NCBI GenBank assembly: GCA_010015675.1
Contig: ML977018.1
Span: 122,166-186,165 of the forward strand
DNA from: Byssothecium circinans
Taxonomy: Eukaryota; Ascomycota; Dothideomycetes; Pleosporales; Massarinaceae
Reading direction: 5' to 3'
DNA length: 64,000 nt
A program made the translations under genes and the position numbers. The notes under the pieces are model-generated. The model was given only the letters and a program-made list of their open reading frames with translations, was not told the origin of the DNA and did no database searches. Shown here piece by piece: positions 10,798 to 21,196 of the stretch (position 1 is its first letter; the number at the start of each line of letters is the position of its first letter).

Positions 10798-10888
10798 TCT
10801 CGCGCAAATGGAACAGCGCCAGCAGGGGGGCGGTAGGTTCCCGAGCTAGGTACCCGTTCCCTGCTAGCGGTGTTCCATTTGCGCGAGA
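10798..10888. repeat. 91-bp palindromic mini-element
   Basis: The outer 18-20 bp on each side are exact inverted copies (TCTCGCGCAAATGGAACA at the left, its complement at the right), and pairing continues imperfectly through about 30 bp (AGCGCCAGCAGGG against CCCTGCTAGCGGT). The centre is GC-rich. The ends lie in ATA/TTATA text, so a TA target is possible but not clear-cut. It could be a very small MITE or a structured site. Confidence 0.65.
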
Positions 10889-11350
10889 TTATACGGTGAC
10901 ATGATCCCAGACCACATGAAACAGCATGTCAACTCGTCATCGTGCATTCCGTTTATTTCGTTGCCGCTGTCGCCAAGAAACTAAACGTGCTACCCGTCCT
11001 GCTGAAACGTACCGTGCTATCGCCTCTTCTTGTAAATTAATTCGTCCCCAGCCCCGCACGCCCCGATCATACAGTACCTAGGTATCATGAACTAGAATGG
11101 GAGCTAGTCTGAAACGCACAGCAGCGAAAGACTATAGCTATCAATGCATGAGAAAGTAAACATTGTTGATTCCAGACCACGAACCCCATGAAAAAGAGGC
11201 TGCGGTTCTCCACATTGGTCACCACTACTGGTCACCACTTTGTGGATTGCTGTCTATAGCCAAGGTTGAGTATACGTATGCACCCAGTTTGTGGACCCAC
11301 CATGCTTTCAGTGAGTCTCGCCAGTCGCCTTTTGTCGTACATCAAGTTGG

Positions 11351-11356
11351 TATAAA
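11351..11356 (+). promoter_or_regulatory. TATA box of the pectate lyase gene
   Basis: TATAAA lies about 190 bp upstream of the start codon and is followed by CT-rich leader sequence typical of well-expressed fungal genes. Inferred from position and sequence only. Confidence 0.45.
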
Positions 11357-11545
11357 GAAGGGCAACGCATCACTCCATTTCAGTTTCTCACCCTCACCGG
11401 TAACTCTTTTCTTCACCCACTTCTCTTCACTTCTCCTTTGGCCTTGTGCTTGATTTTTCCCCACAAGTTCAGTGCTAGTCACAGTCATTTACCTTCTCTC
11501 AAGTCGTTCTACTGTGTAAACAGTGTTTCTCTACTCGCAAACATT

Positions 11546-12868
11546 ATGCAGTTCTCTCTCAAGACTATCGCCGCTGTTGCGGCCATCCTTGCAGCTGTCG
11601 ATGCTGCTCCTCCTAAGGGGCGACGCGGTCCTGGCTTTTATCCTGCAGGTGGCTCGGCCAAGCCTACAGGTGTTGCTCCCGGCTCGGACCTCCCGTCAGG
11701 ATTCCCCGTGCCTTCAGGTGGTGCTTTTCCAACTGCGGGCTTCGGTCCTGGGTATGTGTTCTGAATTTCAACTTCTCAGTAGCCTTTGCTAACATCTCCC
11801 CTTAGATCCAAAGGTAAACGTCCTTCAGGTTACCCTCCTTTCGGAATCCCTATTGGTGCTCCTAGCGGCAAAGGCAAGGGCAAAAGCCCAGGCGACACGG
11901 GCGAAGACCCACCATTTAACGCCCCTGAGGGTGCTTTGCCTACCGGAGGTGCTGGGTTCCCCGGTTTCCCCCCCGCTCCTACCCAGCCTGCTGTTCGAGC
12001 TGCTCGTAGCTCCGTCACCAAGAGAGCCGACTCCAGCAAGCCCAGCAAGTCAACGAAGACCAAACCCTCCAGCTCATCCAAGGCCGGCGCCGCAGCGCCC
12101 GGAAAGTCCTCTTCCACCTCTACTCCCACAACCGGTGGTAGCGGCAGCAACTCGACCAGCCCATCTGGCGGTGGCTCCAAAGCTTCGTCTACCTTCCCTA
12201 AACCTGCCGGCGAATCTACTCTCAGTGAGCCCATGCAAGTGACTGGCAGCTTTGACGGCAAAAACTTCCGATTTGGTCGCGGTGTTGCCTGCGGAGGTGG
12301 CGAGGGTGGTGCAGCTGATGCTGTGTTCAACCTCGCCGAGGGTGCTACTCTAAGCAACGTCATCATTGGTGCCGATCAGACCGAGGGCGTGCACTGCCAG
12401 GGAGCTTGCACACTCGAGAATGTATGGTGGGAAGCTGTCTGCGAAGATGCCTTCACCATCAAGCTCCAGGACGCCTCGGCTACTACCAACGTCAAGGGAG
12501 GTGGCGCCAAAGGTGCGAAGGATAAGGTTTTCCAACACAACGGCGCCGGTACGCTCCATGTCTCTGACTTCTACTTTGAGGACTTTGGCAAGGCTTACAG
12601 GTCCTGCGGTAACTGCAAGACGCAGAACGAGCGCCACGTCGTTATGGATGGTGTCATTGCTACCGGTGGATCTTCTGCTTTCATCGGCATCAACCCTAAC
12701 TACGGCGACACTGCTACCATCACCAACTCCTGCATCAAAATGAACAGCGGCAGTCCGATCTGTGAGGAGTTTGAGGGTACCGACAACAACTCTGTGGAGC
12801 CGAAGGTTACTGGCGAGGGTATCAGCGCCTCTTGCATCTACACTGATGCTGCAGTCACTGCCTGCTAG
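11546..12868 (+). CDS. Secreted pectate lyase, PL3 family
   Basis: Two exons (11546-11751 and 11806-12868) flank a 54-bp intron with a GCTAAC branch site; the product is about 422 aa. It begins with a clear signal peptide (MQFSLKTIAAVAAILAAVDA), then a long Gly/Pro/Ser-rich, low-complexity segment to about residue 210 with a Kex2-like Lys-Arg at about 141-142. The catalytic PL3 domain fills about 213-422, with hallmark text such as FRFGRGVACGGGEGG, EGVHCQGACTLENVWWEAVC and a Cys-rich C-terminus. PL3 enzymes cleave de-esterified polygalacturonan by calcium-dependent beta-elimination outside the cell. The N-terminal extension is unusual for a family that is often only about 230-250 aa and suggests a processed propeptide or wall-associated linker. 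The start is chosen for the signal peptide. Confidence 0.9.
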
Positions 12869-13922
12869 ATGGATGAAGAGGAATAGGTGGCGAGTAGAGA
12901 TTCATGGTGGTATGAGTCAATGGTGACGGGAATTCTTGTGAAAATCATTGCTGCAGCGCTTTTTTTTATACAGGCGCAAAAGTCCTTCCTTTATGTTGTA
13001 TATATTAGCATGCCTTGTTTCGATTCGCATCGCTCGCTGGTGGAGCCGGTTCATTTACGTCACAATCCAACTTTTTGATCAAGAAAGATTATCTTCTTTT
13101 GCTAGTGATGACTGCATTGATGCCTCAGTTGTAATTTGGTTCAAGCCACCCTCAATCAAGCTACTACTAGAAACTGCAGGGAAGCCAGAGGTCTGCAAAA
13201 CGACCGCCACACCTTAGGCGAATCCTCAACACCATGTCGACGTTTTCGAGTCTTCGGCTTTAAATCGACATAGTACGAGCAGTCTTCTACTACCTTAGAT
13301 GCAAATTCCAGCTTCCCCAGCCCATCCGCTCAAACTTCGAGGTGGAACGCACTAACAGTGCCCACCATACGGCTCCGCCGGCTCATCCCAGATACATACA
13401 CGTGATAGCATCAATCACACACTTAATCTAGATTGCCAGAGCGCCTAAGAGAAATGACCAAGATACTGTAAATTGATTTAAGCATACCCAGCCACAGCGG
13501 TCTTATACAAGAGCCACTACGCGTTGGATAGGTCCGTAATCAATCGGATGACAACGCGCAGGCAAAACACTCGACGTAGCTCATCGGCCTCGCAGATGCC
13601 AAGTGTATTATCTCTAGCGCTTGCGAATAAGTACAGTACAGTGTTGCCGTACTACTTTTCCAGTGTGCACAGGTTCAATAAGCATTGCGAGGGCACCACG
13701 TTGATCATCACTCCAAGTTTTCCCATTTAACTCTCGCTCTCCAACTTTCAATATACTAAACCTAAACGTTCACGATTGCTCGCTTTTGCGCGACGTTGCA
13801 TCTGTAACCCCCCTTACATGAATACAGCTCCGGGGTGAACACTAGCTCCAAGACCCCACTGCGAACTGCGAAAGTAAAAGTAGACATTGTAGTGCGACGC
13901 AATCGTTAAATTTAACGCACAC
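12869..13922. other. Intergenic region between convergent genes
   Basis: 3' flanks of the pectate lyase (plus) and the P450 (minus). Only short scattered frames; nothing supported. Confidence 0.6.
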
Positions 13923-15593
13923 CTACTCCTTAAACGGCGTGAACCTTTCCAGAACTTCCTTAGCTTCCTTCAGCTCCCGCTGCAATATCGCTCTATGCGC
14001 CTCACTCCTAACATGAATCTCACAGTCGAACTTCCTTGGCCGAATATTGAAACCCTCCGTGTAAGCGAAAGTGTCATAACTTACGCCCTTCAGCGGTAGG
14101 ATTTCAAAAGCCCACAAGATCTTAGCCAAAGCAATGAACAGACTGTTCGCGGCGAGATCAGCACCTGGGCAGATGCGACGTCCCCATCCAAATGACGAAT
14201 GCCCGGCTTTTGCGGGATGAGGTCTGCCATTTAATGTGGGCTGTTTGGCCTTTTCGGCTAGGGAGGTAGCGAGGAAGCGCGTAGGGTTGAAGTGGTGTGG
14301 ATTGGGGTAATAGTTTTCGTTTAGATTGATGGCCCAAGAGTTTCCGAGAATAGTGGTGCCGGAAGGTATATAGAATCCCCCATAGTGATCGTCTTCAGTG
14401 GAAGCGTGTGGAGTGCCGCCGAGTACAGCGACAGGTCGCCAGCGAAGGACCTCTTTCACAAGAGCACGGATATATGGCAGCTGGCTCTCATCACCAAAGG
14501 TGGGTGATCTTCCCGATCCTATGACTGTGTCTAGCTCCTCGTGAGCGGCTCGTAATGTTTCCGGGTGCGTGACCAAGGCTAAGAAAGCAGTGCAGAGAGT
14601 AGACGCTGTGGTGTCAGAGCCTGCACCGAAGAGCGACGCAGGTATGAAGGAGAAGTCACGTTCAGAGAGCGGTATGTGCTCTTTCTCTCGCAGCTCGAGG
14701 AGTAACTTGCAAAGCGAGTCTGGGATATCTTCGCCTCGGGTTTTGGCATTTGAAATGTCAGATCGCACGATATTGACTAGAGCCATGTTCGCAGCTGCCT
14801 CTTCTCTGCCATGAGATTTGATGTCGGCTTTCCAGGGAGCAAGAACATCGGGGACGTGCTTGAGGAATGGGAACGACTCGACCATGTATTTACCGGGCAC
14901 GTTCAATGACGCAGAATAGTGCATGAACTTGAAGCGCTGGTGGATGACTTGAGCGTTCAAGGAGTCGATACGGTGTCCGTACGCGACACAGAAGACGATG
15001 CTGGATGTGAAGCGCTCGAGCAATTTTTCCCACTTCGCCGGCGCCTCAAGGAGTTGCGAGCACAACCGCGAGGCCTCGGCAGTCTGTACTGGCTTGTACA
15101 GCCTCAGCGCCTTTGGGGTAAGTGCTTGGTGTAGCAGTTTCCTTCGGACACTCCACTCCTTCCCATAAGGTTGCACTAGAACACTCGCACCGTCCCACAG
15201 TATCTCGCCCATGGCCACCATCCGCGGTCGCGACGAGTACTTTGTGCTCCGCTTCTCCATCAGTTCCGCCGCAATGGCTGGATCTGATATGACGACGGTC
15301 GGTTTCCGTCCGATCCATATCGTGAAGATGGGCCCGTAGACGTGCGACCATTTCTGGAACTGGATCCACGGCTGCGATTTGGGGAGCTGGTGCTTGTTGC
15401 CGACGAAGGGGAGTGGTGTTGGGCCGGGTGGCATTCGATACCAGACCCAGGCATCGTGGAGGAGCGTGAGGGCGGGGATGATAATGAGGAGCGATGGCCA
15501 CACGTAGAGGGGTAGTGAAAGGATTGACTGTAGGGCCATGCTGGAGCTGGTTGTGAGGAGGGAGGAGAAGAGGGCGAGGTCAGAGAGGAGCAC
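13923..15593 (-). CDS. Cytochrome P450 monooxygenase
   Basis: An intronless 556-aa frame. It has an N-terminal membrane anchor (about 20-50, VWPSLLIIIPALTLL), a proline hinge (MPPGPTPLPFVGN), the I-helix oxygen-binding motif GAGSDTT, the K-helix ExxR (KEVLRWRP), and the haem loop FGWGRRICPG with the Cys ligand. All key P450 residues are present, so it should be an active ER-membrane haem monooxygenase; the substrate is unknown. It resembles secondary-metabolism or O-methylsterigmatocystin-oxidoreductase-like P450s. Met19 (15539) is an alternative start. It is divergently placed from an FAD monooxygenase 480 bp away, which suggests joint regulation in a small oxidative pathway. Confidence 0.92.
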   Translation of the reverse strand: MLLSDLALFSSLLTTSSSMALQSILSLPLYVWPSLLIIIPALTLLHDAWVWYRMPPGPTPLPFVGNKHQLPKSQPWIQFQKWSHVYGPIFTIWIGRKPTVVISDPAIAAELMEKRSTKYSSRPRMVAMGEILWDGASVLVQPYGKEWSVRRKLLHQALTPKALRLYKPVQTAEASRLCSQLLEAPAKWEKLLERFTSSIVFCVAYGHRIDSLNAQVIHQRFKFMHYSASLNVPGKYMVESFPFLKHVPDVLAPWKADIKSHGREEAAANMALVNIVRSDISNAKTRGEDIPDSLCKLLLELREKEHIPLSERDFSFIPASLFGAGSDTTASTLCTAFLALVTHPETLRAAHEELDTVIGSGRSPTFGDESQLPYIRALVKEVLRWRPVAVLGGTPHASTEDDHYGGFYIPSGTTILGNSWAINLNENYYPNPHHFNPTRFLATSLAEKAKQPTLNGRPHPAKAGHSSFGWGRRICPGADLAANSLFIALAKILWAFEILPLKGVSYDTFAYTEGFNIRPRKFDCEIHVRSEAHRAILQRELKEAKEVLERFTPFKE

Positions 15594-16073
15594 GCATTTT
15601 TCGGTTTCGGTTTAGGAAGGCCGTAGCGTTGTGGATGACGTTCGGCAGTTGCGCAGGATTGCTGGCAGTGGAGGCCGTTTGCCGCGGTGATAGTTGGGCA
15701 TGTGGGGTTGATACATGGAGGCCGTTCTGTCTTACTCAAAATTGGGAGAAAAGATTTCCATTTTAACTGTTTCTTTTCCCTTTTTAAAGAAACATGAAGG
15801 ATGCAACGGGAGCAATCGACCGTCATTGCGGTTGCGGTTGCGGTGGGCTGGCATTTGGCATTCGGCAGTCGTGCGGGGGCGGGGCGGGGCGGGGCAGTCT
15901 AGGGAAGGCCACCCCGGCACACCTCAGCCCTAGTCCATATTTACCTACCGTAAGTAGAATGCCCTAGTAGTATAATAATGCCGTGGGAGTAACCGCAAAT
16001 ATAGTCTCGATTGCGTCTCCTTGAGAGACTTACGTTTTGAGAGTTCCAGCAGTATTAAAACGGCTCTCGCGAA
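15594..16073. promoter_or_regulatory. Shared bidirectional promoter region
   Basis: 480 bp between the divergent P450 and FAD-monooxygenase start codons. It includes a GC-rich tract (about 15875-15898, repeated GGGGC units) and a GGTTGCG-type repeat near 15830. No recognised operator could be assigned. Co-regulation is an inference from geometry. Confidence 0.4.
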
Positions 16074-17454
16074 ATGGGCTCCCACGACGAACCTCTCAAA
16101 GTCCTAGTCGTAGGCGCCGGTTTTGCCGGTGAGTACCACCAACTGCAACTTGGACAGCCCCTGACCACCTCTTCATAGGACTGACCACCGCTATTGAATG
16201 CCGCAAGCGCAACTTCAACGTCATTCTCTTTGAAGGCAACACTTCCCGCCGCCAATTCGGCGATATCATCTCCTTTGGTTCAAACAGCGGCCGCATATTC
16301 CGCTCCTGGCCGGGTGTAGAAGAGAAACTCGATCCCATCTGCCACCACAGTTCCGGTCTCGATTTACGCACCTACGATGATGAATTCCTCTGTCGCCAGA
16401 TCTGGGACGCTGAAGCCGATTGGGGAAAGCGATTCAACGGGCACAGAGGTGAGATTCACGAAGTGGTATGGAACCACGCTGTTGAGCAAGGTGTGGAGAT
16501 TAGGCTAGGTAGTAAAGTTCAAGAGTACTTTGAGACTGAGAGTGAGGCGGGAGTGGTGGTGAGCGGGGAAAGGATCGTGGGCGATGTGGTACTCGCTGGT
16601 GATGGCGTGAGGAGTCTGGCGCGCACCATCGTGCTGGGGTTTGAAGATAAGCCAAAGAGCTCGGGGTATGCCGTGTATCGAGCGTGGATGAACACAGAAG
16701 GGCTAAAGAAGAATCCGCTGACGGCTTGGTTGGCGGATCCCAAGAAGGATCTTCACGTCGGTTGGCTAGGCCCTGATGTTCACTTCTTAGTTGCTACGTT
16801 ACAGCACGGCGAAGCATGCAGCTGGGTTTTGACACACAAGGTGCGTTCCATTACCCCTCCTCACCAGAGTCAATCACCAATTCCTCGTAGGATGAAGCCG
16901 ACGTAGAAGAGAGCTGGTCAGCTCCCGGCTACGTCGAGGATGCCGTCAAAGCTATTCCGAACTGGGCGCCCATCTGCCACGCCATCATTCGCGCTACACC
17001 CGAAGAATGTCTTGTCGATTGGAAACTTGTATTCCGCGATCCCCTACCCACCTGGATATCTCCAAAACGACGCATCGCGCTCATCGGTGACGCTGCCCAC
17101 CCCTTTCTCCCGACGTCCATTCAAGGCGCCTCACAATCTATGGAGGATGGCGTTACAGCAGCCGTATGTCTGGAGCTTGCCGGTAGCAAAGAAAACATAC
17201 CCGAAGCCATCCGCGCTTTTGAGAAGATCCGATATCCTAGAGTTCTGGCGACTCAGAGAACGGGAGTCACGAACCGTGATGCCTGGCACAAGGCCGACTT
17301 CGACTATGTGAGGAAGAATCCCGAGAGCGTGAAGCTACCGCGCCAAGACTGGGTGCTGAACTTCGACGCGGGTCAGCATACCTATGATGTGTACAAGGAA
17401 ACTGTTGAGGACTTGAAGAAAAATCCTGATTGGAAGCCGGACCCTGTTCTGTAA
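16074..17454 (+). CDS. FAD-dependent monooxygenase (salicylate hydroxylase-like)
   Basis: Three exons (16074-16128, 16179-16840, 16891-17454) with two 50-bp introns; 426 aa. The Rossmann FAD motif VVGAGFAGL is split by intron 1. The second FAD signature GDAAHPFLPTS lies at about 17087-17120, followed by QGASQSMEDG, and a DG motif (LAGDGVRS) is present near 16605. This is the layout of group A flavin monooxygenases that hydroxylate aromatic or related substrates using NAD(P)H. The substrate cannot be read from the sequence. Phases across both introns are consistent. It shares a bidirectional promoter with the P450. Confidence 0.9.
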
Positions 17455-18132
17455 CCGTAAGTGGGAATTGTAAACGTAGGTATGTCTCGTGTCATCGCCA
17501 AGGTCAAGAGAATGCAGTCAACCCTCTTAGAGCCCTACGATAAAGCCTCTCCCACTTGCGTCCGCGTTGTTTCTCTATGAAATTTTCACCAACGCCGCTC
17601 GCATAGTCCCTCTGTTTGACTTGATCACCTTTTGTCCGTCAATATGTAGGGCCGCCTATTGCAAAAACCCACCGGTGACTCTATCTTATGGGCAGTCGTA
17701 TGATGGTGCGAAGGCATGATTAAGCACTTATACTGAAGAAAGCGTATGGGACTCCCTACAAGTGTCCGTGCCATATGAACCGGCACGTCGTCTACGAGGT
17801 CACCGGAGCCCCAATCATCGTACGAGGCCCGACGGCTGAGTCTGTACTACGTCCTGAATGACTCCCCACCGACTCGCCCGTAGAAATGAGTCAATCTTTC
17901 AGGAACGAGTCATACTCTCCAGAGATATAAATACTGCTGCTTCTTCACCTCTTTTCCTTCACCACAACATCCACGCCAGCTTCCCAAACAACCAAGATAC
18001 AGAGCCTGCACCAACCTTTCCTAAAACTATCGAACATCCTTTCCCCCTCCAACCGTTTACGTTTCCTCGACCACTCAACGAAGAGCACATCAACTTCACG
18101 TTCTCCGATTTCAAGATTCCAACCAGTCCACG
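17455..18132. other. Intergenic region and leader of a small gene
   Basis: No supported gene before 18133. A TATAAATA at 17926-17933 and pyrimidine-rich sequence after it look like a promoter and leader for the small protein gene. Confidence 0.4.
17926..17933 (+). promoter_or_regulatory. TATA-like box upstream of small protein gene
   Basis: TATAAATA lies about 200 bp before the 18133 start codon, followed by CT-rich text; spacing and context match the pectate lyase promoter in this window. Confidence 0.35.
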
Positions 18133-18351
18133 ATGTGTACCGTGTACACGCGCGAGTGCAGCAGATGCGATTTTTGGGTCAAACTGATGGGAGTGTGTCG
18201 CCGTACCCAGTTCTACGAAATTTGCCTTTACTCTGGTGCTGAGACATCTATGAGCGATTTTGACTGCAAAGGCTCCAAAACTGCTCATGATGAAAGAAAG
18301 GAAAAGGATGAACTCCAAGGTATTATTAACGCCAAGAAAAGGACCGATTAG
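18133..18351 (+). CDS. Small Cys-containing protein, unknown function
   Basis: A 72-aa frame starting MCTVYTRECSRCDFWVK with five or six cysteines (C2, C9, C12, C22, C31, C45). No signal peptide. The C-terminus is charged (DERKEKDEL). Short MC-x-Y-x-C proteins of this style recur in Dothideomycetes, but I cannot name a function. The same frame stays open for about 46 more codons after the TAG at 18349, so the stop could be a recent nonsense change. The upstream TATA and CT-rich leader favour this strand over the overlapping minus-strand frame. Confidence 0.4.
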   Translation: MCTVYTRECSRCDFWVKLMGVCRRTQFYEICLYSGAETSMSDFDCKGSKTAHDERKEKDELQGIINAKKRTD

Positions 18352-18843
18352 GGCAAGAAGTCTGAGTTTCCAGGCGATGCTGGTGTACTTAACGATGGCA
18401 CGTCTTCCAAGATGGCGATCTTGTCCGACTGCCTGGCAGTGGCTGTTCTTTGGGATAGTCACTTCCTTACTCTTCTGTTTTCCTAGTGTGTATTTGGTTC
18501 TCACTGTATTTTGAAAGCTCGTATGAGCACCATACTCGTTCATAGCACGGTTTTCTCTATTACCTAGTGTTGGTTATTTTGCGGGATTGTTAGTGTCTGG
18601 ACCTTCTGTTTTGCTAGTTTGTATTTGGTTCATACTGTACTTTTTTGTACGCTTATGTAAGCTCTACCACGCTCATTTAGAACATGAATGTATGCTATTA
18701 CGATCGTACGGTTGATAAGTCTCTACTGGCAAGGTGATATGGGTGCGTGATGCCTATCCACGATGCGAGAGGCGCAAACGCTAAAACAAGCTTGGAAAGG
18801 AAAGCTTCAAACGCCCGTCTAATTGAAGGCACAAAAAATTCAT
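18352..18843. other. Intergenic region
   Basis: 3' flank of the small gene up to the tRNA; two related stretches containing CTTCTGTTTT(C/G)CTAG (18474-18486 and 18604-18617) are loosely repeated. No gene seen. Confidence 0.4.
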
Positions 18844-18938
18844 TTCTCAGCCTGAGAATCGAACTCAGGTCACCAGCATACCTGTCGCTGACTGCGATAG
18901 ACATAAGACCGGCGTACTAACCACTACACGAGCTGAGA
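18844..18938 (-). tRNA. tRNA with intron; anticodon probably TAT (Ile)
   Basis: The minus strand folds as a tRNA: acceptor TCTCAGC/GCTGAGA, D arm GTGT-AGTGGTTA-GTAC, anticodon stem CCGGT/GCTGG (with G-U pairs), and T arm CTGAG-TTCGATT-CTCAG. A 23-bp insertion (18879-18901) sits one base after the anticodon, the canonical tRNA intron position. The loop then reads CT-TAT-G, giving anticodon UAU for isoleucine; an alternative alignment of the stem would change the isotype. Mature length is 72 nt before CCA addition. The presence of a tRNA is firm, the isotype less so. Confidence 0.8.
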
Positions 18939-21196
18939 TTCTACTGCGTCTCCTTTGATAGAGAATTTCTCGCGTATTTGCTAGATATACCCTGTTTTCC
19001 CCCCTTCAAACAGTTTAATAATAGAGAAAAAGGTTAAGAGAATTGCAACCTTTCATTAGAAAATATCATTGCGCTGATTTATGAGTCTTCATATGGCGTC
19101 GGTGGTGCAAAAGACTAATAAGGGTCTTATTCACCAGCGCCAGCTTTGGCACTTCTGCGAGCCGAGCCATTAAATGGTGGGATAGTGGGACAGTAGCCTG
19201 AATAAGGGCACGGAAATATTGCTAAACTATAATCATCCTAATAGTAACTCTTGTTTTATTGCTTAAAAGTATCTAAGTGTAAGTTCTATAGTATGTTACA
19301 TCCTTTTACCAGGGCAATTCTCGACTTAATCATGACCCCTGCTCATGAACTCTGTCACAGGCATGCATAATATGTTCTCTATCATGTAAATCACAAGGTT
19401 AAGGTTAGTTGTAAAGTAACGATTCAATATTGCCTAGAATTTAAAAAGTCTGCGAACGGGACATACAATAATTGCATACACGCGTCTTCGTTACAAGTAA
19501 ATAATCTAATGACTCATGCGAAGTTCCCATACATATTCTAGCCGGAAGCTAGGTCGCTAGATCCAGCTAGCGGCCCATCATTCGCCCATCCAATCTAGTG
19601 CGATGCTAGGCATTACAGTCTGACGTCTGTTTAGCTCATAGTTAGAACGCCATCATAGTGCTGTTTCAACATATAAGCGGCTACTTACTAGCAATGCAAA
19701 CGGTATTGTACGCCGACTTCGACACCTTGACCTCTAGAATTGTTTGGGTGTGTTTTGCAGCACTGTCTAAGCATCGGTGGTAATGTATCCCTCAGCAATT
19801 AGTTGCTCAACAAAGTCGACTATCTAATTCTAGCAATTTGGAGCCTGTAATGAATGTAAGTAATGATAAAGTAGTGTTGTTTAGAGACCGTCTCACCGCT
19901 GGATCGAATGGATTAGCGCTGCGTGCTAGAGGTTTCACGACAGTAGCCGCGGATTCAAGACGATCGCGAGCCGTTGTATCCGCTCCTTGCACACCTAGAG
20001 TATCGGCAACATATTAGTCGTGAACTTAAGCCAAAGGGACGACTTCATAACGACGCGTCGTTGATACGAGGTCATAGTTACGCTTGAATTCCAGGAAGAA
20101 TCTAGTAGATGGGTTTCCAGTGACATGAAGCAGCTTTCCGGTATTTTGCTGCCTAGCTGTGGGAATCCAGATCGCCCAATGAGAGGGCTTCGAGGTACCG
20201 TTTAAAAAGGTTACCAGGAAGATCGTTCATGCCATGTTTGCAGATAGAAGACGGGCCGTTATGATAGGATACAGATGAGATGATAGATAATTTAATGTTC
20301 GGAGGAGGAGGATAATGATGAAGTTATTCAAAAATGTAAAAGAAGTTAGGATTCTTATATGCCTAAGTGCTCCTAGGTCTCGCCATATTCCCGAAGTCTA
20401 GCCATTAGATGGCGATCGTATGGTCGCAAAGTACCATGGTGGAAGCGCCGGCTTAACGCTGCGGCACAGCGTGGACTTTAGCTCAGCCGGAAGAACCTTA
20501 TTTTTCATGTCGTTTGGTAGGAAAATGATTCGCTCCCCGAGACTGTAATTCTACCCTTGCGAAGTTATCCGGACAATACTGGTTATTTTAGGTTGCCAAT
20601 TATCTTGGAATTAAACTCTTTCTGGATGACTATTCATAGTTATGCTTAACAACCTAGATTCATTGGATATCCGTCCTTCCATCTTATCTTAAACGCTCGC
20701 CGTGCCTCCTCCTAGTGGGGTTTTAAGTATCGCCTGAGTTTTAGAGGCACAGCTCTGTTGCGCCGTAGCTCGACCTTCCTGAGGAAGTGGTTCAAAATCC
20801 CAAAAATGATCTTGTACAGTACATACATGAGGACAAGCTTTGGCAGGCTTAAGCGACGTGTTTGTATAGTAGAACATTTAATAGGATCAAATGTTTTAAC
20901 TACATGTTATCAGTTCATGGATGCTGAACGTCAAGTTATGGGGCCTATTTCTGGCTTAGGCTTAGCGTTGATAGGAGTAAGCTTTAGAACAATCGCCCAC
21001 CGTAGTGGCACGGGCCGCCACGAAACTTCTATCCCGCTCGGCGCATCGCCTTCGCCTCCTTCGCTCTCCCTCCTCCCAAACAAAGCGTTGATTTGTTGTC
21101 ATGATCAAATACTGAGATTCAAAATCTGCTCCGATTATTGGCTGCGGTTGCACATATCATTTCGTCAAGCCTGACTCTTCAGCCTCAAATTTCGCC
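18939..21196. other. Long gene-poor stretch
   Basis: 2.2 kb of moderate AT content with only short frames on both strands. No conserved-looking protein, RNA or terminal repeats were found. The last 300 bp would include the promoter of the next gene. Confidence 0.5.

Larger units (their letters stand above)
10295..11545. other. Intergenic region upstream of the pectate lyase
   Basis: No supported gene. It contains the 91-bp palindrome at 10798-10888, described separately. The 3' end (from about 11340) is the likely promoter and 5' leader of the pectate lyase, with a TATAAA and CT-rich tracts. Confidence 0.5.

Noticed and set aside
11830..12366. 178-codon minus-strand frame inside the pectate lyase gene
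   Set aside because: GC-rich antisense shadow of a low-complexity coding segment, no motifs.
17959..18543. 194-codon minus-strand frame
   Set aside because: Overlaps the small plus-strand gene that has TATA and leader; no motif or signal peptide of a known family. Not excluded outright.
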